Shown: piece after piece, positions 33,121-44,864 of the stretch | Position numbering within the stretch: the first letter of the stretch is position 1 | How the letters are laid out: each line of letters begins with the position of its first letter | Notes under the pieces: model-generated | The model's input: only the letters and a program-made list of their open reading frames with translations | Databases searched by the model: none | Told to the model about the DNA's origin: nothing | Made by a program: the position numbers and the translations under genes | Source of the DNA: Lichina pygmaea | Lineage: Eukaryota > Ascomycota > Lichinomycetes > Lichinales > Lichinaceae | Reading direction: 5' to 3' | Length of the DNA stretch: 64,000 nt | NCBI GenBank assembly: GCA_963422465.1 | Contig: OY730173.1 | Coordinates: 2,914,001 to 2,978,000 of the forward strand

Positions 33121-36100
33121 ACTCCCTTGTCAAGGGGTGACATCGGGAGCTCAACAACATGACCCCTAGCAACGCAAAGCACCTGCGATTGCCTGTGTCA
33201 CTACATGCCAACACGCCAGTACGGACATATGCACTTGTTGACTCTGGAGCCAGTGGGAACTACATTTCAAGACAACTTTACAACACCCTCGGCACTGGAA
33301 GGAGACGCAAGCAGCAGCCCTATCAGCTCGCGATGGCAAATAGACAGACAGAGCTAGTCTGCCATGAGACGCAGCCAATGGAAATAGTTACCAGACACTA
33401 TGCTGAAAGGATCCACCTTGATATTGTTGAGTTGGCCACTCAGGATATCTATTTGGGGATGCCTTGGCTAAAGAAGCACAACCCAGTTGTTAACTGGAAG
33501 ACAGGAGTACTCACGTTTAGGAACTGCACTAACAACACAGCTCAGACCTGTTACCAGCCGCAGAAGGCGTGGACAGATGAGGGAAGGAGTCCTCAGTGGA
33601 ACCTCACCAACAGAAAGAATAACTCTCAAGAGAAGAGGTCCACCTTGACAGGCACACCGCGGAACCAGGTGGCCAAACAGTCAGAGATAAAGAGAGAGGA
33701 AGTTGTTAACCCTCTGGAGATCTCTGAAGAGTACTGACCTGGGTATGATAACCTCTTTCAGGAAGAGACAACAACAGCAGTGTTGCCTAAGCACCAACCT
33801 TGGGATCATGAGATCAAGTTGCAACCAGGGACGGAGCCAGGATTTGGACCAATTTACCAGTTATCAGAGAAAGAGCTCCAAGTACTTCGCGAGTACCTGG
33901 AGGAAAACCTGAAAAAGGGTTTCATTTGAGAATCTCAATCGCCAGCAGGATACCCGATACTATTTGCACCAAAGAAAGACAGAAGTCTTCGACTTTGTGT
34001 GGATTACAGGAAACTCAATGACATTACCATCAAGAACTGATATCTGTTGCCAAATGCGAACAAATTGCGAGACAGGATCAGCCAAGCTACAATCTTTACC
34101 AAGCTGGACTTGAAAGGAGCATACAACCTGATACGCATGAAAGAAGGAGAAGAATAGAAGACAGCCTTCAGAACCTGATACAGACACTACAAGTATCTGG
34201 TTATGCCATTCAGACTCACAAACACACCAGCAACATGTCAAGCATTGATCAACAACATCATCAGAGCACACCTGGACCAAACAGCTATCGTCTACCTGGA
34301 CAACATTCTTGTCTACTCGAACACACAACAAGAACATACCAAACATGTGAAGGATGTTCTACGATGCCTACAAGAGGTAGGGCTCAAGCTCAACCTGAAG
34401 AAATGCGAGTTCAACAAACTGGAAGTTGAATTCCTTGGATACATCATAGAGATTGAAGGGATCAAGATTGACTCTGAGAAAATCAAAGTGATTCAGCAAT
34501 GGCCAACACTGACATCAGTTAAGGAAGTACAAGCCTTCCTAGGATTTGCCAACTTCAACTGACAGTTTATCAAGAACTACTCACAGATGGCAACACCACT
34601 GACAGAACTCACGAAGAAGGACGTGGAGTACTGGTGGACGGAGAGACAACAAAAAGCATTCCAACAGCTCAAGGATGCTTGTGCCAAGGAACCAGTTCTC
34701 CTCAACTTCAAGACAGGCCAACCGACACAAATCAAGACAGACACTTCAGATCAGGCAGTGGGAGCATGTCTATGCCAACAGGCAGACAGCAAGTGGCACC
34801 CAGTTGCCTACTACTCACGAAAAATGACACAAGCAGAACAAAACTATGATATCCACAATAAAGAGCTACTGGCAGTCATCAACGCACTTGAACACTGGAG
34901 AGTGTACGTGGAAAGCAGTTCTGAACTCACCATTCTCACAGACCACAAGAATCTGACAACGTTCACGACAACCAAGAAGCTGAACAGACAGCAAGTCAGA
35001 TAGGCTGAACTCCTAGGGCAACACAAGTTCAAGATCTTGTACACCCCTGGACAAGACAATAGGAGAGTAGACACACTAAGCTGACGAAAAGACCACATGG
35101 AAGATGATGAACACCAAGGAATGATCTTACAGTAGGACCAGCAAGGAAACCTGGTGCCTCAACCACAGATCAACAAGCTCACAGCAGAAGACACTGAAGA
35201 ACTAATAAGGAACTACCATGATAATCCAGCACATAGTCACCCAGGAATCTCCAAGACCACAGACCTTATCCAACAGGCAGGGAACAATGTCATTAACCTC
35301 TGACAACATGTCACAAACTACATCAGCAAGTGTCTACTATGCCAGAAAAACAAACATGGAAGACATAAGCTATACGGAGAAGGACACCTGAACACAATAC
35401 TGAGAGGCCTGTGGGAAGACGTGTCAATGGACTTCATCACAAAGCTACCCAAGTCCAAAGACCCAGTCACAGGAATCACCTACGACTTGATTATGGTGAT
35501 AGTGGACAGATTCACAAAATATCTAATAGTGGTACTATTCAAGGAGACCCACACAGCAGAACAGTTGGGACACCTCTTACTGGACAGATTGGTCAGAGAC
35601 CACGGAGTTCTGATCACGATCATTACAGACAGAGATAAACTCTTCACATCCAACTACTGGAAGACAATCAGTGCAGCCATGGGAACAAAACCCAAAATGT
35701 CTACAGCCTATCACCCACGAACCAACGGCCAGACGGAGTGAGTCCTGGAGACTTACTTACAGCATTACATCAACAAGACCCACAGCAATTGGGTACAGTT
35801 ATTACCGGTGGCACAGCTGGCAATCAACCAGCACAGATCAGACTCAACAAAGGAATCACTATTTTTTGCCAATTTTGGACAACATGCGAACATCGGGATG
35901 CCAAGCAAAGCTTCACCAAACACGGAGAAAGCACTCCAACACGACAAGCTCCTACAACAAACGCACACGATGATGAGGCACTAACTTCAAGAGACCTCAG
36001 AAAGAATGCAACATCAAATGGACAAGAAATCGAAAATGGCACCTCAGCTAAAGAAGGGGGATAAAGTCTACCTCCTCACAAGAAATTGGAGAACAAAGAA

Positions 36101-36368
36101 ACCAAGAACAAAGAAACTGGACCATGTTAAGGTCGGACCATTTTCAGTTGAAGAAAAAACTGGACCAGTCAACATCAGACTGCGACTACTGAGAGACACT
36201 TGGGTACACTCAAACTTTCACATCTCAATGATCAAATTAGCTGACCAGAGTACACCCTTGCAGGAAACATTTCATTACCAACCAGAGGAAGAACAGGAAT
36301 TCAAGGCCGAACAGATCCTGAAGAGAAAAAGTCAGTGATACCTTGTCAAGTGGAAAAATTACCCAGAC

Positions 36369-36822
36369 TCAGAAAATACCTGGGAGCCACTCAGGAACCT
36401 CGCGAACTGCCAGCTCCTCCTGCAGCAGTTCTGGCAGAAGCAGGACTGAACAGCTCGGCCTGCAGCGTGGACATGTCAATGACTGTCGCTGACAAGTCTT
36501 CACCATCCACCTCCATTTCAGCAACAAGGCACTGGAGCTTCTTCTTTGCTCAACCCTCAGCACCCTCAAGAACCTTTCACTTTCAGGACACACAAGCCTG
36601 CAGCTCGGCAAGCTGCTCAACAAGAGCATCCCGCTTGGCCTCATCAACAGCCAAATCCTTGCGAAGGTTATCCTGAGTCATGTTCAGCAACTCCCAAGAA
36701 AGTGACACACAGGACTTCCCACAACAAGTGCATTCAGCGCACTTCAACTTATCGTTGTTGTCAGACATTTGGAAGCAGAGCTTGTGGTTCAAAACACAGA
36801 AGTCACACAGAGCAAGCGACAC
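36369..36822 (-). pseudogene. E2 antisense frame with Zn2Cys6-type cluster (C-type)
   Basis: The cluster at 36709-36807 reads C-x2-C-x6-C-x11-C-x2-C-x6-C (CDFC...KLC...CAEC...KSC). It is followed by a Leu/Asp/Lys-rich helical stretch (NLRKDLAVDEAKRDALVEQL). Same place and orientation as in B1, E1, E3 and E4. Confidence 0.6.
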
Positions 36823-36935
36823 AAAGTTATGATCACAGATCTGGGCTGCCGGTTGGTTTCAGTAAGCAGAGACACATGATTTTGCAGACATACTCAAGAA
36901 TTCATCAGGACAATGAATGAAGGAGAGGAGGGTAG

Positions 36936-37535
36936 TGTTACAACCCAGGGGATGGGAGCCACTTATTTATAGGCAATCAGGCCACGGGCCAGGCAAGAGG
37001 ACACCATGGAAGTCAAGTGACCAACCAACAAGGGGTCACGTGACTGTCGAGACACACACAGGAGTCTTGACACAGCATGCATGAAGTATCAAGACAATCT
37101 CACCAGTCTTGACGCAGGATGCATGAAGTATCAAGACAATCTCACCAGTCTTGACGCAGGATGCATGAAGCATCAAGACAATCTCACCAGTCTTGACGCA
37201 GGGTGCATAACATGGTGGGACTGTCAAGACAATCTCACCTGTCTTGACGTCAAGACTGTCAAGACAATCTTGATTGTCTTGACAGGCCAGCACTATATAG
37301 TCCGGTGATAGTTCCCTTATGGAACAATCGTCTTCAACTCATGTTGTGATCCAGACAACTAGATCTACTTCAATACAATCCTTTGTACAAAGCTGTTGAT
37401 CAGGTGTCACCACCACCACGTTCCACCAAACCCCTTCACACTCCTTGACACTCCTCTCCTGCGAGAACCAACCCACCTTCCACCTCTTGCCCTAATCCTA
37501 TACTCAGATAGGATGGTACAGTACAGACTGCAACA
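36936..37535 (+). repeat. E2 3' LTR, C-type (600 bp)
   Basis: Starts TGTTACAACCCAGGGG after a GGAGAGGAGGGTAG purine-rich tract; ends GCAACA, followed by target duplication AAGTC. Confidence 0.92.
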
Positions 37536-37540
37536 AAGTC

Positions 37541-39620
37541 TTGGGGATTAAAAGAGACTTGTTGTCTTTGTCTTGAATAAAGAGAGCATGAAGAGGTGAT
37601 ATGTTTTGCAGTTTCTTCTGCTTGGCCACACACACATAGTGGGGTAGGGAAGTCAGGAGCTCCAGCTCTGAAAAGAAAACTTGCCAGACCAATTCTTCCA
37701 GTCCTGATTTGCAGTAGCAGACTTGCCTCAGCTTTCTGTAACTTTTTGTAGAGCTTCAGATTGTTTTTGTGTGGCTTTTGACAGAAAGTCTGCCAGCCTG
37801 GATAGCTTCTTCTTTTCTTCTCTTCCTATTGGTCTTCCCACTCTTTAGTAAAGAGCTTTTGTAGTTCTTTCTTTGAACTAGCCTGGTTAGTAGTTATTTG
37901 ACTTAACCAAGTGAATTTCCACTTAGGAGAGATAGTTGAGGATTCCTTTAAAGGTTTCTTCAAGAGAGAGGCATAGCTGGAAATAGTGGAAAAGATACTG
38001 TCAAGAAAGTATTTGAGAGGGGAGTTTTGAATAGAAGAAAGAAAACAGGCAGTGCGAAATTTAAAGTATAGGTCTAGAGGTAGAAGAAAAAGCTCACTCT
38101 CTAATAGAAAAGAAGGAGTGGCTTTGAAGGCACCCCCAATAAGTCTTAGGCATCTGTTTTGAAATGAAACAAGAGAAGAGATATTGGAGGATTTTCTTAG
38201 AGGGTTAAACCAGATCTCCACTGCATAGCTCAGTAGAGATCTCAGTATAGCAGTGTACACCAGACGTGATGTGTGAACTGGAAAGCCCCAAGTAGAATAG
38301 GAAGTTCTAGAAAGAGAAGAGAGTGCTTTCTGTGCTTTTTGAAGAATAATCCTCTGGTGTTTGTGCCAGTGGAGCTTTGCATCTAGGTACACTCCAAGTA
38401 CTCGCACTTCTTCTTTTGGTTTGAGAATCACATTCCCCAGTCTGAGCTTGAGCTGAAGATTGTCTGATCTTCTTCTGGAAAAATGAAGTATTTTATATTT
38501 CTCAGGTGAGAAGACTATTCCATGTCTTGCAGCCCAGGATAGACATTTGTGGTGTGTGTTCTTTAACTTCAGAAGGTTACTTTTCAAGGAGTGACCAAAA
38601 GCAAGCAGATTTGTATCATCTGCAAACCCCAGGGCAGATACACCAGAAGAGGGAGTATGCACAGTCTCATGCAATTCAGAAATGTAGAATAGAAAAAGAA
38701 TAGGGGATAATGGAGAACCTTGAGGAACTCCACAATGAATAGGAATTGAACAAGACTCAGAATCATCAAAGACAAGAGTGGTAGAGCGCTTATCACAGAA
38801 GGAGTAGATCCAGGAAGCTAGCCAGGCAGGTATTCCTTTTCTTTTCAGAATTTGCTGTAGTATCTTGGGGAGAACTCTGTCATAGGCTCCTGAGATATCC
38901 AGTGAGAGTAGGGATGCAACCATGCCTTCCTTCCAGACTTTTTCCACTTGGGAGGTTAGAAGGAAAAGTGCTGCTTCTGTGGATCTTCCTTTCCTAAAGC
39001 CCATCTGGATATCTGGCAATAGTCCAGCTTCTTCTGCTATCTTGCTTAGTCTGGCTGCAGCAATAGCTTCCATCAGCTTGCCTGTTGTGTTTAGCAGAGC
39101 TATAGGGCGCCAGGCTTTAGCTTGATTGTAGGTTCTCTTGCCAGGTTTCCTCAAGCAGACTGTTTTTGCATTCTTAAATCTTTCAGGGAAGTACTCCAGT
39201 TTCCAGCATGTTGAAGTCAGAATAGCTAGAGCTTGGCAGAACCTAGGCCCCAGAGCTCTCAGAAATCCATTTGGCAGCTTATCTCTCCCTCCTGCTGTGA
39301 AAGGTTTCTTCTTGGCCAGAATTTGCTCCACTTCTTCACATGTTACCTCCTGGGAGAGCTGTATCTCAGAGATAGTCTGGGAGCTTTCTGAGCCTGGTTC
39401 TGGAACTAGAGCTTTTGGAAAGAACTGTTGTGAGAAGGCTTTAGTCTTTTCCTCAAAGGTTTTGGCTATTCCTTCTTGTGTTTCCAGGTCAGGAACCAGA
39501 GGAAGATCAGGAGTCTTGTTGGCTTTGGACTTTCCCCACTTTGCAAGCTTCCAGAACTTTGAAGAGCTGGCCAGCTCATGGATTTGGTGTCTGAAAGTGT
39601 TCTGTTTTCCATCTCTGACT
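37541..39620 (-). pseudogene. L2 ORF2: reverse transcriptase and C-terminal CCHC region
   Basis: About 597 codons are open from the truncation point to a TAG at 37826-37828. RT motifs include the AWRPIALLNTTGKLMEAI block, QMGFRKGRSTEAAL, SLDISGAYDRV, GVPQGSPLSPILFLFYI and the catalytic LGFADDTNLLAF (FADD at 38615-38626). After that single stop the same frame continues with a LQIRTGRIGLASFLFRAG linker and a CVCGQAEETAKHITSSC zinc-binding end near 37.6 kb; after E2 it ends at 30878. No RNase H domain is seen between RT and the CCHC end, where Tad elements usually have one. The first ~40 codons of the long open frame (39739-39621) belong to E1, not to the LINE. Confidence 0.88.
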
Positions 39621-42600
39621 AAGCTATGCTTACAGCATGGACCCACGAAATCTACGGCATGGTGAACTACAGTGGAGGTTTTGCACAAAGCACTACTGCA
39701 CCTACCACAAACAACTACAAAGGTACAGAGGACATTCACCCTACCACACCACCTGCCACAAGCATTGGGTCAATTGCGAGAAGGATGTGTGTGAGATCCA
39801 TCTTTGGGACAAACACCAACACACCGCATTCCCTGGGCACACACACGATTGGCACGAACACCTCATGTTCCTACAGCAAGGCAACAACCACAACTGCTAC
39901 GTCAACAATTGGCAGTACTGCCTCAAGCCTGGATGTGACAAGCATCAGCAAGACAAATTCATGAACAGATTCCTCAGAACTGATGGGAATGGCTGGACTT
40001 ATTGCCCAGTCAGTGGAAAGACACTTCAATCAGGAAAAGACTGAACTCCCTTGTCAAGGGGCGACATCAGGAGCTCAACAACATGACCCCTAGCAACGCA
40101 AAGCACCTACGATTGCCTGTGTCACTACACGCCAACACGCCAGTACAGACATACACACTTGTTGACTCTGGAGCCAGTGGAAACTACATCTTGAGGCAAC
40201 TTTACGACACCCTCAGCACTGGAAGAAGACACAAGCAGCAGCCCTATCAGCTTGCGATGGCAAATAGACAGACAGAGCTAGTCTGCCATGAGACGCAGCC
40301 AATGGAAATAGTTACTGGACACCATACTGAAAGGATCTACCTTAATATTGTCAAGCTGGCCACTCAGGATATCTATTTGGGGATGCCTTGGCTAAAGAAG
40401 CATAACCCAGTTGTTAACTGGAGGACAGGAGTACTCACATTTAGGAACTGCACTAACAACACAGCTCAGACCTGTTACCAGCTGTAGAAGGTGTGGACAG
40501 ATGAGGGAAGGAGTCCTCAGTGGAACCTCACCAACAGAAAGGACAACTCTCAAGAGAAGAGGTCTGCCTTGACAGGCATACCCCAGAACCAGGTGGCCAA
40601 ACAGTCAGAGATGAAGAGAGAGGAAGTTGTTAACCCTCTGGAGATCCCTGAAGAGTACTGACCTGGGTATGATAACCTCTTTCAGGAAGAGACAACAACA
40701 GCAGTGTTGCCTAAGCACCAACCTTGGGATCATGAGATCAAGTTGCAACCAGGGACAGAGCCAGGATTTGGACCAATTTACCAGTTATCAGAGAAAGAGC
40801 TCCAAGTACTTTGTGAGTACCTGGAGGAAAACCTGAAAAAGAGTTTTATTCGAGAATCTCAATCACCAGCAGGATACCTGATACTATTTGCACCAAAGAA
40901 AGACAGAAGTCTTTGACTTTGTGTGGATTACAGGAAACTCAACAACATTACCATCAAGAACTGATATCTGTTGCCAAATGTGAACGAATTGTGAGACAGG
41001 ATCAGCCAAGCTACAATCTTTACCAAGCTGGACTTGAAAGGAGTATACAACCTGATATGCATGAAAGAAGGAGAAGAATGGAAGACAGCCTTCAGAACCT
41101 GATACAGACACTACAAGTATCTGGTGATGCTATTCAGACTCACAAACACACCAGCAACATGTCAAGCATTGATCAATAACATCATCAGAGCATACCTGGA
41201 CCAAACAGCTATCACCTACCTGGACAATATTCTTGTCTACTCAAACACACAACAAGAACATACCAAACATGTGAAGGATGTTCTACGATACCTACAAGAG
41301 GCAGGGCTCAAGATCAACCCAAAGAAATACAAGTTCAACAAACTGGAAGTTGAATTCCTCGGATACATCATAGGGGTTGAAGGGATCAAGATTGACTCTG
41401 AGAAAATCAAAGTGATTTAGCAATAGCCAACACTGACATCAGTTAAGGAAGTACAAGTCTTCCTAGGATTTACCAACTTCAACTGACAGTTCATAAAGAA
41501 CTACTCACAGATGGCAACACCACTGACAGAACTCACAAAGAAGGACGTGGAGTACTGGTGGACAGAGAGATAACAAAAAGCATTCTAACAGCTCAAGGAC
41601 ACTTGCGCCAAGGAGCCAGTTCTCCTCAACTTCAAGACAGGCCAACCAACACAAATCAAGACAGATACTTCAGATCAGGCAGTGGGAGTATATCTATGCC
41701 AACAGGCAGATGGCAAGTGGCACCCAGTCACCTACTACTCACGAAAAATAACACAAGTGGAACAAAACTATGATATCCATGATAAAGAGCTACTGGCAGT
41801 TGTCAACACACTCAAACACTGGAGAGTGTATGCGGAAAGCAGTTCTGAACTCACTGTTCTCACAGACCACAAGAATCTGACAACATTCACAACAACCAAG
41901 AAGCTGAACAGACAGCAAGTCAGATAGGCTGAACTCCTAGGGCAACACAAGTTCAAGATCTTGTACACCCCTGGACAAGACAATAGGAGAGCAGACACAC
42001 TAAGCTGACAAAAAAACTACATGGAAGATGATGAACACCAAGGAATAATCTTACAGCAGGACCAGCAAGGAAACCTAGTGCCTCAACCACAGATCAACAA
42101 GCTCACGGCAGAAGACACTGAAGAACTAATAAGGAACTACCACAATAATCTAGCACATGGTCACTCAGGAATCTCCAAGACCACAGACCTTATCCAATGG
42201 GTAGGGAACAATGTCATTAACCTCTGACAACATGTCATAAACTACATCAGCAAGTGTCTACTATGCCAGAAAAACAAACATGGAAGACATAAGCCATACA
42301 GAGAAGGACACCCGAACACGATACTGAGAGGCCTGTGGGAAGACGTGTCAATAGACTTCATCACAAAGCTACCCAAGTCCAAAGACCCAGTCACAGGAAT
42401 CACCTACAACTTGATTATAGTGATAGTGGACAGATTCACAAAATATCTAATAGCGGTACTATTCAAGAAGACCCACACAGCAGAACAGTTGGGACACCTC
42501 TTACTGGACAGATTGGTCAGAGACCACGGAGTTCTGATCATGATTATTACAGACAGAGACAAACTCTTCACATCCAACTACTAGAAAACAATCAGTGCAG

Positions 42601-43509
42601 CCATGGGAACAAAACTCAAAATGTCTACAGCCTATCACCCACAAACCGACAGCCAGACAGAGCAAGCAAACCAAGTTCTGGAAACTTACTTACAGCATTA
42701 CATCAACCAGACCCACAGCAATTGGGTACAGTTATTACCAGTGGCACAGCTGGCAATCAACCAGCACAGATCAGACTCAATAAAGAAATCACTATTTTTT
42801 GCTAATTTTGGATAACATACAAACATCAGGATGCCAAGCAGAGCTTCACCAAACATGGAGAAAGCACTCCAACATGACAAGCTCCTACAACAAACACACA
42901 CAATGATGAGGCACTACCTTCAGAAGACCTCAGAAAGAATGCAACATCAAATAGACAAGAAATCAAAAATGGCACCTCAGCTAAAGAAGGGGGATAAAGT
43001 CTACCTCCTCACAAGAAATTGGAAAACAAAGAAACCAAAGACAAAGAAACTTGACAACATCAAGATCAGACTATTTTCAGTCGAAGAAAAAACAGGACTA
43101 GTCAACATCAAGATACAACTACCAAGGGATACCAGAGTCCATCCAAACTTTCATATATTGATGATTGAACCAGCCGACCAGAGCACACTCTTGCAGGAAA
43201 CATTCTATTATCAACCTGAAGAAGAACAAGAGTTTGAAGTTGAACAGATCCTGGCTAGAAAAAGTCAGCAATACCTCGTCAAGTGGAAAGGATACCCAGA
43301 CTCAGAAAATACCTGGGAACCACTCAAGAACCTCACGAACTGCCAGCTTCTTCTGTGACAGTTTCAGCAGAAGCAGGACTGAACAGCTCGGCCTGCAAGA
43401 GGGACATGTCAATGACTGATCAAGTCAAATCCTCGCCATCTGACTCTATCTCTTTCACCAAGCACTGAAGCTTCTGCTTTGTACAGACCTCGGCACCCTC
43501 CAACACCTT

Positions 43510-43746
43510 TCACTTCTGAGACAGACAAGCCTGCACTGTGGCAAGTTGTTCAAAGAGTGCATCATGTGTTGCCTTGTCAGTGGCCACATCCTCACAGAGG
43601 TTGTCCCAGGATATGTTCAGAGATTCCCAGGACACAGAGACACAAGACCTTCCACGCTGAGTGCACACAGCACATTTCAACTTATTGTCTTCTCCCAGCA
43701 TCTGGAAGCACAGACAACCACGGAGAACACAAAAGTCACAGGGCAT
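43510..43746 (-). pseudogene. E1 antisense frame with Zn2Cys6-type cluster (D-type)
   Basis: An open 78-codon stretch. The cluster at 43642-43740 has C-x2-C-x6-C-x11-C-x2-C-x6-C, then NLCEDVATDKATHDALFEQL, a likely helix. Its sequence differs clearly from the C-type version in E2 while the cysteine spacing is the same. Confidence 0.6.
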
Positions 43747-43867
43747 ACATGAAACAAAACCCTGATCGCAGATTTGAGCAGCAAGCTGAGTTCAGCTAAC
43801 AGTTGTACGTGACTTTGGAGGCATGACCAGATTTCATCAAGATGATGAAAGATGGAGAGGAGGATAG

Positions 43868-44264
43868 TGTTACAACCCAGGAGGAACACAGTCTTTATAT
43901 ACTCACAGAAAGCAGCAGACTGGATACTGGATGGAAGTACCAGACAGTGTGGCACAGGAACCAGTCACGTGACTGGCAAGACAAACCAGGGGGTGCTCAC
44001 CGCAGCATGCATATGCACGAACAAGTGAGCAAAGTGAGCAGAGCTCACCCAGCTCACCGCAGCGTGCATGAACAAGTGAGCAAAGTGAGCAGAGCTCACT
44101 GTACTCACAAACTGAGCACTATATAGTCTGGTGATAGTTCCCTTATGGAACAATCATCTTCAACTCATGTTGTGATCCAGACAACTAGATCTACTTCAAT
44201 ACAATCCTTTTGTACGAAGCTGTTGATCAGGTGTCACCACCACCACATTCCACCAAACTCCTTC
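43868..44264 (+). repeat. E1 3' LTR, first part
   Basis: A D-type LTR with two U3 units, cut at CCTTC (44260-44264) by E3 and resuming at 50810-50907. Together about 495 bp. Confidence 0.9.
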
Positions 44265-44864
44265 TGTTACGACCCAGGGGATGGGAGCCACTCATTTATA
44301 GGCAATCAGGCTGCAGGCCAGGCAAGAGGACACCATGGAAGTCAAGTGACCAACCAACAAGGGGTCACGTGACTGTCGAGACACACACAGGAGTCTTGAC
44401 ACAGCATGCATGAAGCATCAAGACAATCTCACCAGTCTTGACGCAGGATGCATGAAGCATCAAGACAATCTCACCAGTCTCAACACAGGATGCATGAAGC
44501 ATCAAGACAATCTCACCAGTCTTGACGCAGGGTGCATAACATGGTGGGACTGTCAAGACAATCTCACCTGTCTTGACGTCGAGACTGTCAAGACAATCTT
44601 GATCATCTTGACAGGCCAGCACTATATAGTCCAGTGATAGTTCCCTTATGGAACAATTGTCTTCAACTCATGTTGTGATCCAGACAACTAGATCTACTTC
44701 AATACAATCCTTTGTACAAAGCTGTTGATCAGGTGTCACCACCACCACATTCCACCAAACCCCTTCGCACTCCTTGACACTCCTCTCCTGCGAGAACCAA
44801 CCCGCCTTCCACCTCTCGCCCTAATCCTATACTCGGATAGGACAGTACGGTACAGACTGCAACA
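44265..44864 (+). repeat. E3 5' LTR, C-type (600 bp)
   Basis: TGTTACGACCCAGGGG...GACTGCAACA, with about three 42-bp GTCTTGA/TCAAGAC units at 44392-44613. Confidence 0.92.

Larger units (their letters stand above)
30964..37535 (+). mobile_element. Gypsy element E2 (C-type LTR), inserted in L2
   Basis: The innermost level of the pile; target duplication AAGTC. Parts: gag 31622-32.45 kb, Cys/His modules 32.55-33.1 kb, protease 33.16-33.7 kb, RT 33.8-34.56 kb, RNase H 34.6-35.0 kb, integrase 35.15-35.85 kb, chromodomain 36.3-36.42 kb, antisense frame 36.4-36.8 kb, LTRs. It is broken at roughly twenty places, although it must be younger at this site than L2. Confidence 0.92.
30671..39620 (-). mobile_element. 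LINE L2 (Tad-like, 5'-truncated), inserted in E1 and split by E2
   Basis: In reverse orientation: poly-A tail appears as T12 at 30671-30682, with target duplication AAGCTATGC at 30662-30670 and 39621-39629. The LINE is about 2.4 kb net and truncated at its 5' end just before the RT domain. ORF2 stops at 30878-30880, followed by ~200 bp of 3' UTR. E2 sits inside it (target duplication AAGTC, 30959-30963 and 37536-37540). The RT frame is open, unlike nearly everything around it. Confidence 0.9.
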
